A DNA stretch of 64,000 bases from assembly GCF_016765675.1 (NCBI RefSeq), contig NZ_JAESWB010000045.1:124001-188000 (forward strand), written 5' to 3'. Shown here piece by piece: positions 53,888 to 62,236 of the stretch; the stretch's first letter is position 1, and each line of letters begins with the position of its first letter. Both the position numbers and the translations under genes were made by a program. This DNA comes from Neobacillus paridis (GTDB taxonomy: Bacteria; Bacillota; Bacilli; Bacillales; Cytobacillaceae). The notes under the pieces were generated by a model. It had not been told where the DNA came from. It did no database searches and saw only the letters and a list, made by a program, of their open reading frames with translations.

Positions 53888-54535
53888 TTAAAACCCTAAC
53901 AGCCTGCGAAAATAACTTGAATATGACTGGCTTACAGGAACTCGGTCGCCATTATCCATTGATAGAATAAAGGTAGAGTGAGTATCAGGGAAAATCTCCT
54001 TAATATGATTGACATTCACAATAAAGGAACGATGGCAGCGGATAAAATAATCCTTCGGTAAGACAAACTCAAATTCCTGCAGCGAATATTTATGTGTCCC
54101 ACAGTGCTCGTTCGTGTGGACATAGGTCTTTTTTTCCTTCGATTCAAGATAGATTACTTGTGAAAATGGCAAGGGGATCCAGCCATCATCTGTCTTTAGG
54201 GTAACAACCAATTTTCCGTTTGTCAGCGCAGGGAAGATCGCCGTCACACAGCCCTCAAGCTTTCCCGTATGAAAAAGCGGGACTGCCATCCCATGATAAG
54301 GAACCCCAAAAACGTCCCGATTGATGAACTCCGACACCTTTTGCTTCGAATGGATCGCTTTATAAGCAATCGTCCCTTCCCTTAAAGGATCACCGGGGCG
54401 AATCTTCAAATCAATCCGCTTGCTAGGCCGATAGTAAATATACTCATAGGTGTTCGAAACGGCAAGCGAAATTTCTTCCGAAAAAAGTTCACTAATCACA
54501 TCCAAAAGCGAAACAACCGTAATACTTTCCAACAC
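53888..54535 (-). CDS. LytTR-family DNA-binding regulator
   Basis: A ~215-aa regulator. The N-terminal ~110 residues look like a PAS/GAF-type sensor (VSNTYEYIYYRPSKRIDLKI; GMAVPLFHTGKLEGCVTAIF). Residues ~115-215 are a LytTR DNA-binding domain (PLPFSQVIYLESKEKKTYVH; FIRCHRSFIVNVNHIKEIFP). No receiver domain, so a one-component sensor. The start is GTG 54535 or TTG 54532 after GGAGGTG. Located upstream of the CoA-transferase gene, which is its likely target; the ligand is unknown. Confidence 0.85.
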   Translation of the reverse strand: MLESITVVSLLDVISELFSEEISLAVSNTYEYIYYRPSKRIDLKIRPGDPLREGTIAYKAIHSKQKVSEFINRDVFGVPYHGMAVPLFHTGKLEGCVTAIFPALTNGKLVVTLKTDDGWIPLPFSQVIYLESKEKKTYVHTNEHCGTHKYSLQEFEFVLPKDYFIRCHRSFIVNVNHIKEIFPDTHSTFILSMDNGDRVPVSQSYSSYFRRLLGF

Positions 54536-54690
54536 TATACACCTCCACTTTAGTGTCAACGTCGGTATCAAGCACCAATCTCCAACACCACTTTACGATA
54601 TCAGCACAAGCATAGGTATGATAAACAAGGCCAAAAAGATCATGGCGGCGGTCAAATGGAATTTTCTGCGGAACCCTCCAGACAGCCCGG

Positions 54691-55305
54691 CTACCCAAGC
54701 CGGTAGATTAGAAATCTTTCATTTGCATCCCGTAAATATTCGTGTGGCAGTACGATCTCCTTTTTCAATTCAAAAGGGCTATCGTTTCCCAAATAAAAAA
54801 TATAATCCTCCGAAGGATAGTACAAAATTAATTCAGCACTCCGCTCACATTCCTCAACTGAGTTCAATACATTGTTAATGATACTCCTAAACACCTGAAT
54901 GGAAAATGGATTAAAAAAATAAAAACGGTTATCCATTGGGTCAATTTTATATTCCTCTGCCAAACAGCAGTAAAACTGCAGCCTTTGTAAATGATTCTTG
55001 GTTTTTCTCGCATACGCTTCGCGGTTGTCAAGCGCCTTCCTGTACAATATTTCATTCATTTCAATCCCGGCTGCTGAGGCATGAAAAAAATAATGAATGT
55101 AAAAAACTAACCGTCCCTTGCCGCAGCCAAAATCAACCACCCGGTCGGTTCGCGTTACTTCGTAGTTTTCAAACAATACCTCAAGGGCACCATATGGTGT
55201 TGGCTCGTACGGGTAGTAACGGAAGGGTTTTGGTGCCGGCCCTTCCATTCTGTCTCCTTGTGTTTGGATGCCCAACAATTGATCATAATAATGTTCCTTC
55301 ATCAA
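54691..55305 (-). CDS. Class I SAM-dependent methyltransferase
   Basis: A 204-aa protein with the SAM-binding motif I RVVDFGCGKGRLVFYIHYFF and a substrate-binding N-terminal region rich in aromatic residues (KPFRYYPYEPTPYGALEVLF). The motif IV position reads NRFYFFNPFS, giving a likely protein or small-molecule methyltransferase rather than an rRNA enzyme. Substrate unknown. Transcribed with or near rsmF on the same strand. Confidence 0.82.
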   Translation of the reverse strand: MMKEHYYDQLLGIQTQGDRMEGPAPKPFRYYPYEPTPYGALEVLFENYEVTRTDRVVDFGCGKGRLVFYIHYFFHASAAGIEMNEILYRKALDNREAYARKTKNHLQRLQFYCCLAEEYKIDPMDNRFYFFNPFSIQVFRSIINNVLNSVEECERSAELILYYPSEDYIFYLGNDSPFELKKEIVLPHEYLRDANERFLIYRLG

Positions 55306-55381
55306 AAAGCTCCTAACAAGCAGGATCTATTTATAGTAGATCCCTGCTCTTCCAATTTAATTCCGGACATCGCTGCTTTTC

Positions 55382-56752
55382 TTACACAGACGCCCATCTC
55401 AAACCTTTTGGATAATGGTTTTTCAGTACCTGATCAGATACTTTTCCCCAACCCAGCGAATAGCCGTCAACGTCTACCAAGTACCAACCTTTTGGACCAT
55501 TTGCTGACAGCGATTCACCTTTTAAATAAGCTAAGACATCAAGGGAATCCTTGCTCAAGCTCCAGCGATATTGGACCTGTTCGCTTGTCAAGGCAAGTGC
55601 CAAAGCATGTGACGGTTCAAAGCGATTTTTCTTGATTGTCCCCAAATGCCAGCCCGGCCTCACTACCTTAAGCTTTTCCAATGCCAACATCTCTTTCGGT
55701 ACGAGATATAATTGGTCCCCAAATAACAGGAATTCACCCATAGGTACTTCCGATAGATGCTCCTCGGCAAACCGAAGATAACTTTTTAACAGCTTGGGGT
55801 CGGACATTGGTTTAACATATTTCCGCTTTCCCGGTTCCTCTCCGTCTGTCCTCCTTAACACTGCAACATAGTGCCCCTCACCTTGCAGCTGATGCGGCCA
55901 AAGCCTGAACGTCTTTTCAATTCCCACAGCCGGGTCTTCCACCCATTCCTTTCGGCCGCCGCTAAATCCTTGATATCCCTGAACCGCTTCGATTTCAAAA
56001 TGGTGCTCCTGCTGTAAAAATTGGCTGATGACTCCTTCATTTTCTTCTGGTGCAAAGGTGCAAGTCGAATAAACAAGCCGGCCCCCCGGCCGAAGCATCG
56101 CCGCTGCCTGCCGTAAGATATCAAGCTGCCGTACCGCACACTGCTTAACACTGGCTAAACTCCATTCTGTGCGGGCTTCCGGGTCTTTGCGGAACATCCC
56201 CTCACCGGAGCATGGCGCATCCACCATTACCCGGTCAAAATAGGCTGGAAATCTTTCTGCCAAACGAGCCGGCGCCTCATTGGTGACGACAGCATTTTTT
56301 ATTCCCATTCGCTCCACATTTTGCGATAAAATCCTTGCCCGTGAAGGAATGATTTCATTTGTTAATAAAAAGCCCTGCTGGCCCATTTTTTCAGCAATAT
56401 GAGTTGTTTTGCCGCCAGGCGCCGCACACAAATCCAACACCTTTTCTCCCGGCTGGGGGTCGAGAAGCTCGGCAGCCGCCATCGCACTTGGCTCCTGCAT
56501 ATAATATAGCCCTGCTTCATGGTAAGGATGCTTACCCGGCCGGTCGGCAGCACGATAATAAAAGCCTTTTCTTGTCCAGGGGATTTTAGTGATAGAGAAA
56601 GGATTGATTTTTTCAAAATCAGCAAGTGAGATCTTTAAGGTATTCACCCTCAGCCCCTGAGCTTTAGGATGATCATAACTGTTGATAAATGCATCGTATT
56701 CACTTTTTAGCAGGACCTGCATTTTCGCGGTAAAATCCTTGGGCAGTTCCAT
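55382..56752 (-). CDS. rsmF: rRNA (cytosine-C5) methyltransferase, RsmF/NOL1-NOP2-Sun type
   Basis: A 456-aa m5C methyltransferase. SAM binding in KVLDLCAAPGGKTTHIAEKM; the two catalytic cysteines lie in VMVDAPCSGEGMF (motif IV) and LVYSTCTFAPEENE (motif VI). The C-terminal ~160 residues are a PUA-like RNA-binding domain (RPGWHLGTIKKNRFEPSHAL). The symbol follows E. coli RsmF (16S rRNA C1407); the exact target here is not certain. Confidence 0.9.
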   Translation of the reverse strand: MELPKDFTAKMQVLLKSEYDAFINSYDHPKAQGLRVNTLKISLADFEKINPFSITKIPWTRKGFYYRAADRPGKHPYHEAGLYYMQEPSAMAAAELLDPQPGEKVLDLCAAPGGKTTHIAEKMGQQGFLLTNEIIPSRARILSQNVERMGIKNAVVTNEAPARLAERFPAYFDRVMVDAPCSGEGMFRKDPEARTEWSLASVKQCAVRQLDILRQAAAMLRPGGRLVYSTCTFAPEENEGVISQFLQQEHHFEIEAVQGYQGFSGGRKEWVEDPAVGIEKTFRLWPHQLQGEGHYVAVLRRTDGEEPGKRKYVKPMSDPKLLKSYLRFAEEHLSEVPMGEFLLFGDQLYLVPKEMLALEKLKVVRPGWHLGTIKKNRFEPSHALALALTSEQVQYRWSLSKDSLDVLAYLKGESLSANGPKGWYLVDVDGYSLGWGKVSDQVLKNHYPKGLRWASV

Positions 56753-56866
56753 GTTGGCTCACCTCGAATCATTTCAGTCTTTGTCAATCCATATAGTAAA
56801 CTTTTTTAAAAAAATTTGCCAATCAGAAAAACAAGCTTCCCGTGCTGGGCCAACAGCAAAAAAGTA

Positions 56867-56888
56867 GCAGCCCCATCAAGGATGCTGC
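56867..56888 (-). terminator. Terminator of the MFS gene
   Basis: GCAGC (56867-56871) pairs with GCTGC (56884-56888) with CC/GG pairs inside; the minus strand continues TACTTTTTTGC. Confidence 0.75.
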
Positions 56889-56890
56889 AA

Positions 56891-58090
56891 TCATTTCACC
56901 TGCACATTTTTTACCGGAATGGAGGATAACTTGACCGATAATGGAAAGGCACAGAAGAGCAGGACAAGAATAAAACCAATGACTCCCTCCCAGCCAAAAT
57001 GTGTCCAGAAGAATCCTCCGGTTGTCCCAGCTAAGCTTGAACCGCTATAGTAAAAAAACAAATACAAGGAGGACGCCTGGGCTTTTTCCGTTTTCGCCCG
57101 TCGTCCCACCCAGCTGGAAGCAATGGAGTGAGAACCAAAAAAACCAAATGTAAAAATCGCAATCCCAATAATTTTTATCGCTAATGGAGCGGAAAGTGTC
57201 AGTACCGCCCCAATGACCATAATAATCAGACCAAGCCACAATACTTTCTTACGGCCGTGCTGATCAGACAGCCGTCCCATCCAAGTAGAACTGAATGTTC
57301 CCATTATGTAAACGATAAAAATCCAGCCGACGATCGTTTGGCTTAATCGATAGGGCGGGGCCAACAGCTGAAAACCGATATAATTATATAAGGTAACAAA
57401 GCTGCCCATTAAAATAAAAGCAATACCATATAAACATAACAGCGCCGGGTCACGCAAGTGCCGGAACATAGACGTAAATAGATTCTTAAATTTTAGCGGC
57501 TTTGAGGTGAAATATTTAGAGTTTGGCAGATTCAGCCAGAACCAAATACTGAGGATTAAACTGATGACCCCGATACTTCCCATGGCAATCCGCCAGGAAA
57601 AAAAGTCCGTCACCGAACCGGTAATAATTCGCCCTGCCATCCCGCCAATGGAATTCCCGCTAATATATAACCCCATCGCGACGCCTAAACTATTGGGATC
57701 TACTTCTTCACTCAAATAGGCCATCGCTATCGCCGGAAGCCCGGCAAGAACAATCCCCTGCAATATGCGAAAGCCGATTAGTGAACCGAAATTTAGGCTG
57801 AAGGCGGTAAAGATAACAATTAACGATGACAGCAATAATGAAACGGACATGATCATTTTTCGACCCCATGCTTCCGACAATGAGCTGGTGATCAGCATTG
57901 AGACCGCCAGTGTAAAGGTGGTAACCGATAGTGTCAAACTCCCTGCAGCCGCGGAAATATCAAATTCCTTGGTAAAAATCGGCATTAACGGCTGTACATC
58001 ATAAAGAATTGAAAATGTGATAAATCCCCCGGCAAACAGTGAAAAATTTGCTTTCCGAAATGCTGATGTCCCTTGCTGCAGCTTACTCAT
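56891..58090 (-). CDS. Major facilitator superfamily exporter (YnfM-like)
   Basis: A 399-aa transporter with twelve predicted helices. Motif A is seen as SLSEAWGRKMIM after helix 2 and as GRLSDQHGRKKVLW after helix 8; the N-terminus (SLFAGGFITFSILYDVQPLM) matches the YnfM/arabinose-efflux type. Proton-driven efflux of an unknown small molecule is likely. Monocistronic. Confidence 0.88.
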   Translation of the reverse strand: MSKLQQGTSAFRKANFSLFAGGFITFSILYDVQPLMPIFTKEFDISAAAGSLTLSVTTFTLAVSMLITSSLSEAWGRKMIMSVSLLLSSLIVIFTAFSLNFGSLIGFRILQGIVLAGLPAIAMAYLSEEVDPNSLGVAMGLYISGNSIGGMAGRIITGSVTDFFSWRIAMGSIGVISLILSIWFWLNLPNSKYFTSKPLKFKNLFTSMFRHLRDPALLCLYGIAFILMGSFVTLYNYIGFQLLAPPYRLSQTIVGWIFIVYIMGTFSSTWMGRLSDQHGRKKVLWLGLIIMVIGAVLTLSAPLAIKIIGIAIFTFGFFGSHSIASSWVGRRAKTEKAQASSLYLFFYYSGSSLAGTTGGFFWTHFGWEGVIGFILVLLFCAFPLSVKLSSIPVKNVQVK

Positions 58091-58239
58091 TCCTGAACCT
58101 TCCCTCTAACAGTTTTTCCTTTTATCACTTTACTCCCCTACAGTGTAAAATACAAATATTGAGACCGTCGTAACCATAAAGTAATTCTCTGAATATCCAA
58201 ATTTTTCACTATTTACTGTTTATCAGTTTCATAGGTTCC

Positions 58240-58268
58240 TTGATTTTCCAATGATAATCTGTTATATT
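58240..58268 (+). promoter_or_regulatory. Promoter of the dapA transcript
   Basis: TTGATT (58240-58245), 17-bp spacer, TATATT (58263-58268), about 40 bp before the riboswitch. Confidence 0.65.
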
Positions 58269-58308
58269 ACATATAATTACATATTTTCTTACTTCAATAA
58301 CCTTTTGA

Positions 58309-58488
58309 AGTGAGGATAGAGGCGCAGAGACCATTAGTACTCAATTCGAGGATAATGAGGTCCTAGGAAAATTGAGGAAAGGGGGATTTGCCGAAGTATC
58401 AAGAAACTCATTGTTCTTGATGCTGGTTCTGCTGCTGAACAAGCACAGAATTGTCATATAGGAAACTATATGGAGGGCTATCTCACGC
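58309..58488 (+). ncRNA. Lysine riboswitch (L-box) upstream of dapA
   Basis: The conserved lysine-aptamer segments appear in order: GAGGATAGAGGCGC at the 5' end, AGTACTC, GGGGGATTTGCCGAAG, a CATATAGGAAACTATATG stem, and the closing GGAGGGCTATCTCACGC that pairs with GATAGAGG. They match the B. subtilis lysC leader pattern. When lysine binds, the downstream terminator (58521-58555) should form and block dapA. Confidence 0.93.
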
Positions 58489-58520
58489 ATGGGAACTTAA
58501 GTTTTTAAAATGTTTCTATT

Positions 58521-58555
58521 GCAGCAGCGAGGATCCCCTTCACTGCTGCTTTTTT
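58521..58555 (+). terminator. Riboswitch-controlled terminator
   Basis: GCAGCAG (58521-58527) pairs with CTGCTGC (58543-58549), followed by TTTTTT at 58550-58555. Expression platform of the lysine riboswitch. Confidence 0.88.
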
Positions 58556-58591
58556 GCGTTGATTTCATACGGCCTGACCACCTCTATTTTT

Positions 58592-58644
58592 AATGAAAAC
58601 TCGCCGATTGGCGAGCCTTTAAGGCGGTTCATGAGGCGTAGTTG
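58592..58644 (+). other. Conserved leader element, copy B (upstream of dapA)
   Basis: A 53-nt block lying after the riboswitch terminator and 57 nt before the dapA start. Perfect hairpin CTCGCCGATTGGCGAG, then CCTTTAAGG, then GGTTCATGAGGCGTAGTTG; a second perfect stem AGGAAAGTT/AACTTTCCT follows (58651-58670). It matches copy A (50682-50735) in 49 of 54 aligned positions. Function unknown. Confidence 0.6.
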
Positions 58645-58701
58645 CAGAATAGGAAAGTTTAACTTTCCTATCGGCTAAAAAAATGAAAAAGGGTGAGAAT
58701 G

Positions 58702-59577
58702 ATGAAATTTGGCCAAGTATTAACCGCTATGGTCACACCATTTGATCAACAGGGTAAGGTAGATGTTAACGCTGTAAAAAACTTAGTCAATCACTTAATT
58801 GCCAATGGGACAGACGGATTAGTCGTGTCCGGGACAACCGGGGAGTCCCCAACTCTATCGACTGAAGAAAAAGTAGAGTTATTTAAATTGGTCGTGGAGA
58901 CAGCCGCCGGAAGAGTGCCGGTCATTGCTGGAACCGGCTCCAATAACACCTATGCATCCATTGCACTGACCAGGAAGGCAGAGGAAGCCGGTGTTGACGG
59001 AATTATGCTGGTGGTTCCGTATTACAATAAGCCTTCTCAAGAAGGACTTTATCAACACTTTAAAACGATTGCCAAATCAACAGCTTTACCAATCATCCTT
59101 TATAATATCCCAGGTCGGACTTCTGTAAACATGTCGGTGGAGACCATCGTCTGCCTGTCACAAATTGAAAATATCGTTGCTGTTAAAGAAGCGAGCGGTA
59201 ATCTAGATGCGATGGCGGAAATCATCAGCCGGACATCGGATGATTTCCTGCTGTTTAGCGGCGACGATGCCCTAACCATCCCCGTCCTATCGATTGGCGG
59301 AGCAGGAGTGATTTCCGTTGCTTCGCATATTATTGGGAATGAAATGCAAGAAATGATCAACCTATTTAAGAGCGGTGATGTTCGAGGCGCCGCTGCGGCT
59401 CATCGTCGTTTGCTGCCGCTTATGAAGGGCTTATTTGCTGCTCCAAACCCCACTCCGGTAAAAGCAGTATTAAATATGAGCGGCATTCCGGTTGGCGGTG
59501 TTCGCTTGCCATTAGTGCCTTTAACCGAGGAAGAGGAGCAAGCACTGCGCCGTCTGCTTCCAGGGGTCACAGTTTAG
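58702..59577 (+). CDS. dapA: 4-hydroxy-tetrahydrodipicolinate synthase
   Basis: Condenses pyruvate with aspartate semialdehyde, the first committed step to diaminopimelate, lysine and dipicolinate. The ~291-aa protein has GTTGESPTLS (pyruvate binding), PYYNKPSQEGLYQHF, the catalytic tyrosine in ILYNIPGRT and the Schiff-base lysine in VAVKEASGN. AAAGGGTGA at 58688-58696 fits the ATG at 58702 (or 58699); the GTG at 58693 is inside the ribosome site. Single gene under the lysine riboswitch. Confidence 0.95.
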   Translation: MKFGQVLTAMVTPFDQQGKVDVNAVKNLVNHLIANGTDGLVVSGTTGESPTLSTEEKVELFKLVVETAAGRVPVIAGTGSNNTYASIALTRKAEEAGVDGIMLVVPYYNKPSQEGLYQHFKTIAKSTALPIILYNIPGRTSVNMSVETIVCLSQIENIVAVKEASGNLDAMAEIISRTSDDFLLFSGDDALTIPVLSIGGAGVISVASHIIGNEMQEMINLFKSGDVRGAAAAHRRLLPLMKGLFAAPNPTPVKAVLNMSGIPVGGVRLPLVPLTEEEEQALRRLLPGVTV

Positions 59578-59592
59578 TTTTCCTATTATCTT

Positions 59593-59650
59593 AAAAAAGA
59601 GGCGGTCCCAAGCAATGGTGTCAGGCACCATTTAGGACAGCCTCTTTTTT
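59593..59650. terminator. Bidirectional terminator dapA/ctaB with a REP core in its loop
   Basis: AAAAAAGAGGC (59593-59603) pairs with GCCTCTTTTTT (59640-59650), with GGTCC/GGAC pairing inside. The loop carries TGGTGTCAGGCACCA (59616-59630). The stem overlaps the ctaB stop codon. Confidence 0.88.
59616..59630. repeat. REP-like core, copy 7, within a terminator loop
   Basis: TGGTGTCAGGCACCA alone, without the GGACAAATG part. It extends the terminator hairpin by an inner palindrome. Confidence 0.8.
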
Positions 59651-60590
59651 AATGAAATACCGGTAAAGTCAGGACAATCGCCATGAGAAACAAAATGGTA
59701 ATATAATTGACCGAACATAGGAACATCACATTCGCCCATTTCTTGTCATCCCTTGTGAAGAAACCGTAGATGCTGACAGCTAACCAGCCAACATTCATCA
59801 ACGTTGCCAAAACTACGAAGGGAATCCCCAGAGCCCCGAGATAAAATGGCAGGGGCAGAAGACAGGCGATATAAACGGCCATTTGCCGCTTCGTCATCGC
59901 AAATCCATAAACAACCGGAAGCATTGCAACTCCCGCTGCTTTATATTCATCATATTTTTTCATCGCAATCGCAAATGTATGCGGCATTTGAAAAACAAAA
60001 ATGATCAAGGCCAGCATAATCGGAACGATATGCCCACTTGGTTCAACAGCTGACCAGCCAATCAGTGGCGTTACTGCTCCTGAAATGCTGCCAATTACTG
60101 TATTCAATGTATACCTTCGTTTCGACCACATTGTATACAAGATACAGTAGGTAAACCAGCCAATAAAAGCATAAACGACTGCCTCCCAAGTAGTAAACAG
60201 CAGTAGCCCAAAACCAAGGAGTGTCAGCAAAATCCCCAAAATAAGGACAGCTTTAAGCGAAAAATGCCCCGTTACTGTCGGTCGCTTTTTCGTTCGTTCC
60301 ATAATCGAATCGATATCAACATCGTACCAATTATTAAACGCAAGCGCCCCAGCCATTACCAACGTACTGCCAGCAAATGTCAAGAAAAACAGTGACAAAT
60401 GCTCACTAAAAGAGGCGCCGCTGAAATAAATCGCCAGCCAAAATCCGGTAATTACGGGCAAGGCATTTGCAAGTAAAACCGGCCCTTTAAACAATAATTT
60501 TATATCAGAAACAAAAGCAGAAATATCTCGTTTATTACCCAGGGCCGCCTTGACATCCATTCGTGGAGATGCAAAGGTTTCTTCTCTCAT
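59649..60590 (-). CDS. ctaB: Haem o synthase (protoheme IX farnesyltransferase)
   Basis: Adds farnesyl diphosphate to haem b to make haem o for terminal oxidases. The 313-aa UbiA-family membrane protein has about eight to nine helices and the two Asp-rich motifs: NNWYDVDIDSIMERTKKRP in the first loop and FAIAMKKYDEYKAAGVAML in the second. It is alone here, not beside ctaA or the cytochrome oxidase genes, so it may be a second copy (CtaB2/CyoE-like). Confidence 0.93.
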   Translation of the reverse strand: MREETFASPRMDVKAALGNKRDISAFVSDIKLLFKGPVLLANALPVITGFWLAIYFSGASFSEHLSLFFLTFAGSTLVMAGALAFNNWYDVDIDSIMERTKKRPTVTGHFSLKAVLILGILLTLLGFGLLLFTTWEAVVYAFIGWFTYCILYTMWSKRRYTLNTVIGSISGAVTPLIGWSAVEPSGHIVPIMLALIIFVFQMPHTFAIAMKKYDEYKAAGVAMLPVVYGFAMTKRQMAVYIACLLPLPFYLGALGIPFVVLATLMNVGWLAVSIYGFFTRDDKKWANVMFLCSVNYITILFLMAIVLTLPVFH

Positions 60591-60826
60591 TCATTTCTCT
60601 CCTCCCTGATGGTGTTGAAAAATCTAATATTATTTTATCATAATAATGAATATAATTAACCAATTGAGACTAAGTTTCATTAATTTTCCTTTTGCGAACC
60701 CAACTTTAATTTAGCTATCTTGGTATCAGACTCATTAATTATCAATACTATAACAATGAAACTGCCCATACAGACGTTAACTACGAGGCTAATATTCCGA
60801 ATTATTATAAAAATCAATTAAAACTC

Positions 60827-60855
60827 TTGACAGTTTTATAAACCTTAGCTAATAT
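60827..60855 (+). promoter_or_regulatory. Promoter of the acyl-CoA dehydrogenase-like gene
   Basis: TTGACA (60827-60832), 17-bp spacer, TAATAT (60850-60855). Confidence 0.8.
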
Positions 60856-60858
60856 TAT

Positions 60859-60882
60859 CCAATAAATCCAATCGGAATTATA
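60859..60882. promoter_or_regulatory. CymR-like operator
   Basis: CCAATAAATCC (60859-60869) and GGAATTATA (60874-60882) lie just after the -10. The 24-bp block matches 20 positions of the operator at the tcyP promoter (36245-36268). Suggests cysteine-dependent repression of the downstream gene. Confidence 0.6.
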
Positions 60883-60905
60883 CACTTTTATAAAGGGGTC
60901 GTAAT

Positions 60906-62081
60906 GTGAATAATCTATTCGTTAAAACAGCAAACCAACGAAAATGGGTCGATAGATTGAAAAAGAATGAAACAGTGTTTCATAAAAGAGGCATTATCGC
61001 TGATGACCTGGCTATCTTCCCAGAAGAAAATATTCATGATCTGGTGAAAATGGGTTATTCGAGTATCACACTTCCGAAAGCCTATGGCGGTGAAGGATTA
61101 AAAGTTTACGACATGGTCCTTTTTCAAGAAAAGTTGGCCAGCATTGATCCCAGCACTGCCCTCTCAATAGGCTGGAGCCTCGGGGTAACCGGAGAAATTT
61201 TTGAAAAAAAACTGTGGTCTAAAGAGAACCTGCAATTTTTCGCAACAGAAATCCTTAACGGCGCATTGGTCAACAGGGCTGTCAGCGAAGCCCAGACAGG
61301 CAGTCCGACAAGAGGCGGCCGCCCCGGAACAAGCGCAGTTAAAAAAGATGGCGCCTGGATCCTCAATGGTCGAAAAATCTTCACCACGATGTCACCTGTC
61401 TTAACCTATTTTCTTACCTCTGCGTGGATTGAAGAAAAACAAAGAGTGGGCTTTTTCCTTATTCATCAAGATACTCCCGGGCTTTCCATTGATGAAACAT
61501 GGGATGTGATTGCGATGCGGGGAACCGGCAGTCATGACCTTGTGTTGAATAACGTAAGAGTGGATGAAGCAAAACTGGTGGAGCTTCCGGAATTACCTAG
61601 CGGCGCCGCCATCAACGGCTGGATCCTGCACATCCCGGCCTGTTATCTCGGCATCGCCCAGGCGGCCCGTGATTATGCTGTCCATTTTGCTAATCATCAT
61701 TCACCAAATAGTTTAAACGGGCCCATCAGTCAGCTGCCAAACGTTCAACAGCTGCTAGGCGAGATTGACCTGGAACTAATCAATGCCCGACATCTCATTT
61801 ATAGCGTAGCAGCCGCATATGATGACGAGACACAGCGGGACTTGCTTACAAATGAACTTGGTGTGGTGAAGCATGTGGTCACCAATTCGGCCATTTCCAT
61901 TGTGGATAAAGCGATGAGGGTTGTCGGAGCAAAAAGCTTGCAGCGATCGAATCCATTGCAGCGATATTATCGGGATGTAAGAGCCGGACTGCATAACCCG
62001 CCTATGGACGATATGACGATAAAAAAATTGGCCTTGACCGCTATCGAACAAGAAAAAAGCAAATCAGCCGAGCAGGTGTAG
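60906..62081 (+). CDS. Acyl-CoA dehydrogenase family protein (YdbM/SfnB-like)
   Basis: A 391-aa flavoprotein of the acyl-CoA dehydrogenase fold: N-terminal helical domain (ITLPKAYGGEGLKVYDMVLF), middle beta domain (RAVSEAQTGSPTRGGRP; DVIAMRGTGSHDLVLNNVRV), C-terminal helices (VGAKSLQRSNPLQRYYRDVR). The usual catalytic glutamate position near the end is not obvious, and the sequence resembles DszC/SfnB-type oxidoreductases for sulfur scavenging more than beta-oxidation enzymes. GTG start after AAAGGGG. Its CymR-like box and the amino-acid ABC genes downstream support a sulfur role, as for B. subtilis ydbM. Confidence 0.82.
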   Translation: MNNLFVKTANQRKWVDRLKKNETVFHKRGIIADDLAIFPEENIHDLVKMGYSSITLPKAYGGEGLKVYDMVLFQEKLASIDPSTALSIGWSLGVTGEIFEKKLWSKENLQFFATEILNGALVNRAVSEAQTGSPTRGGRPGTSAVKKDGAWILNGRKIFTTMSPVLTYFLTSAWIEEKQRVGFFLIHQDTPGLSIDETWDVIAMRGTGSHDLVLNNVRVDEAKLVELPELPSGAAINGWILHIPACYLGIAQAARDYAVHFANHHSPNSLNGPISQLPNVQQLLGEIDLELINARHLIYSVAAAYDDETQRDLLTNELGVVKHVVTNSAISIVDKAMRVVGAKSLQRSNPLQRYYRDVRAGLHNPPMDDMTIKKLALTAIEQEKSKSAEQV

Positions 62082-62128
62082 TTCTTAGCACCTGTTTCAA
62101 AGAAACGGTCTCTTAACTTTTAGGAGGG

Positions 62129-62156
62129 GCCCTTCTTGCCACAGAAGGGCACTTTT
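62129..62156 (+). terminator. Terminator of the acyl-CoA dehydrogenase-like gene
   Basis: GCCCTTCT (62129-62136) pairs with AGAAGGGC (62143-62150), followed by ACTTTT. Confidence 0.82.
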
Positions 62157-62236
62157 CGGGATTAAAACCAAGTATTCACATAGATCAAATATACAAACTA
62201 GTATTTAAAAATATTTATATACAAAGGGGTATGGAA

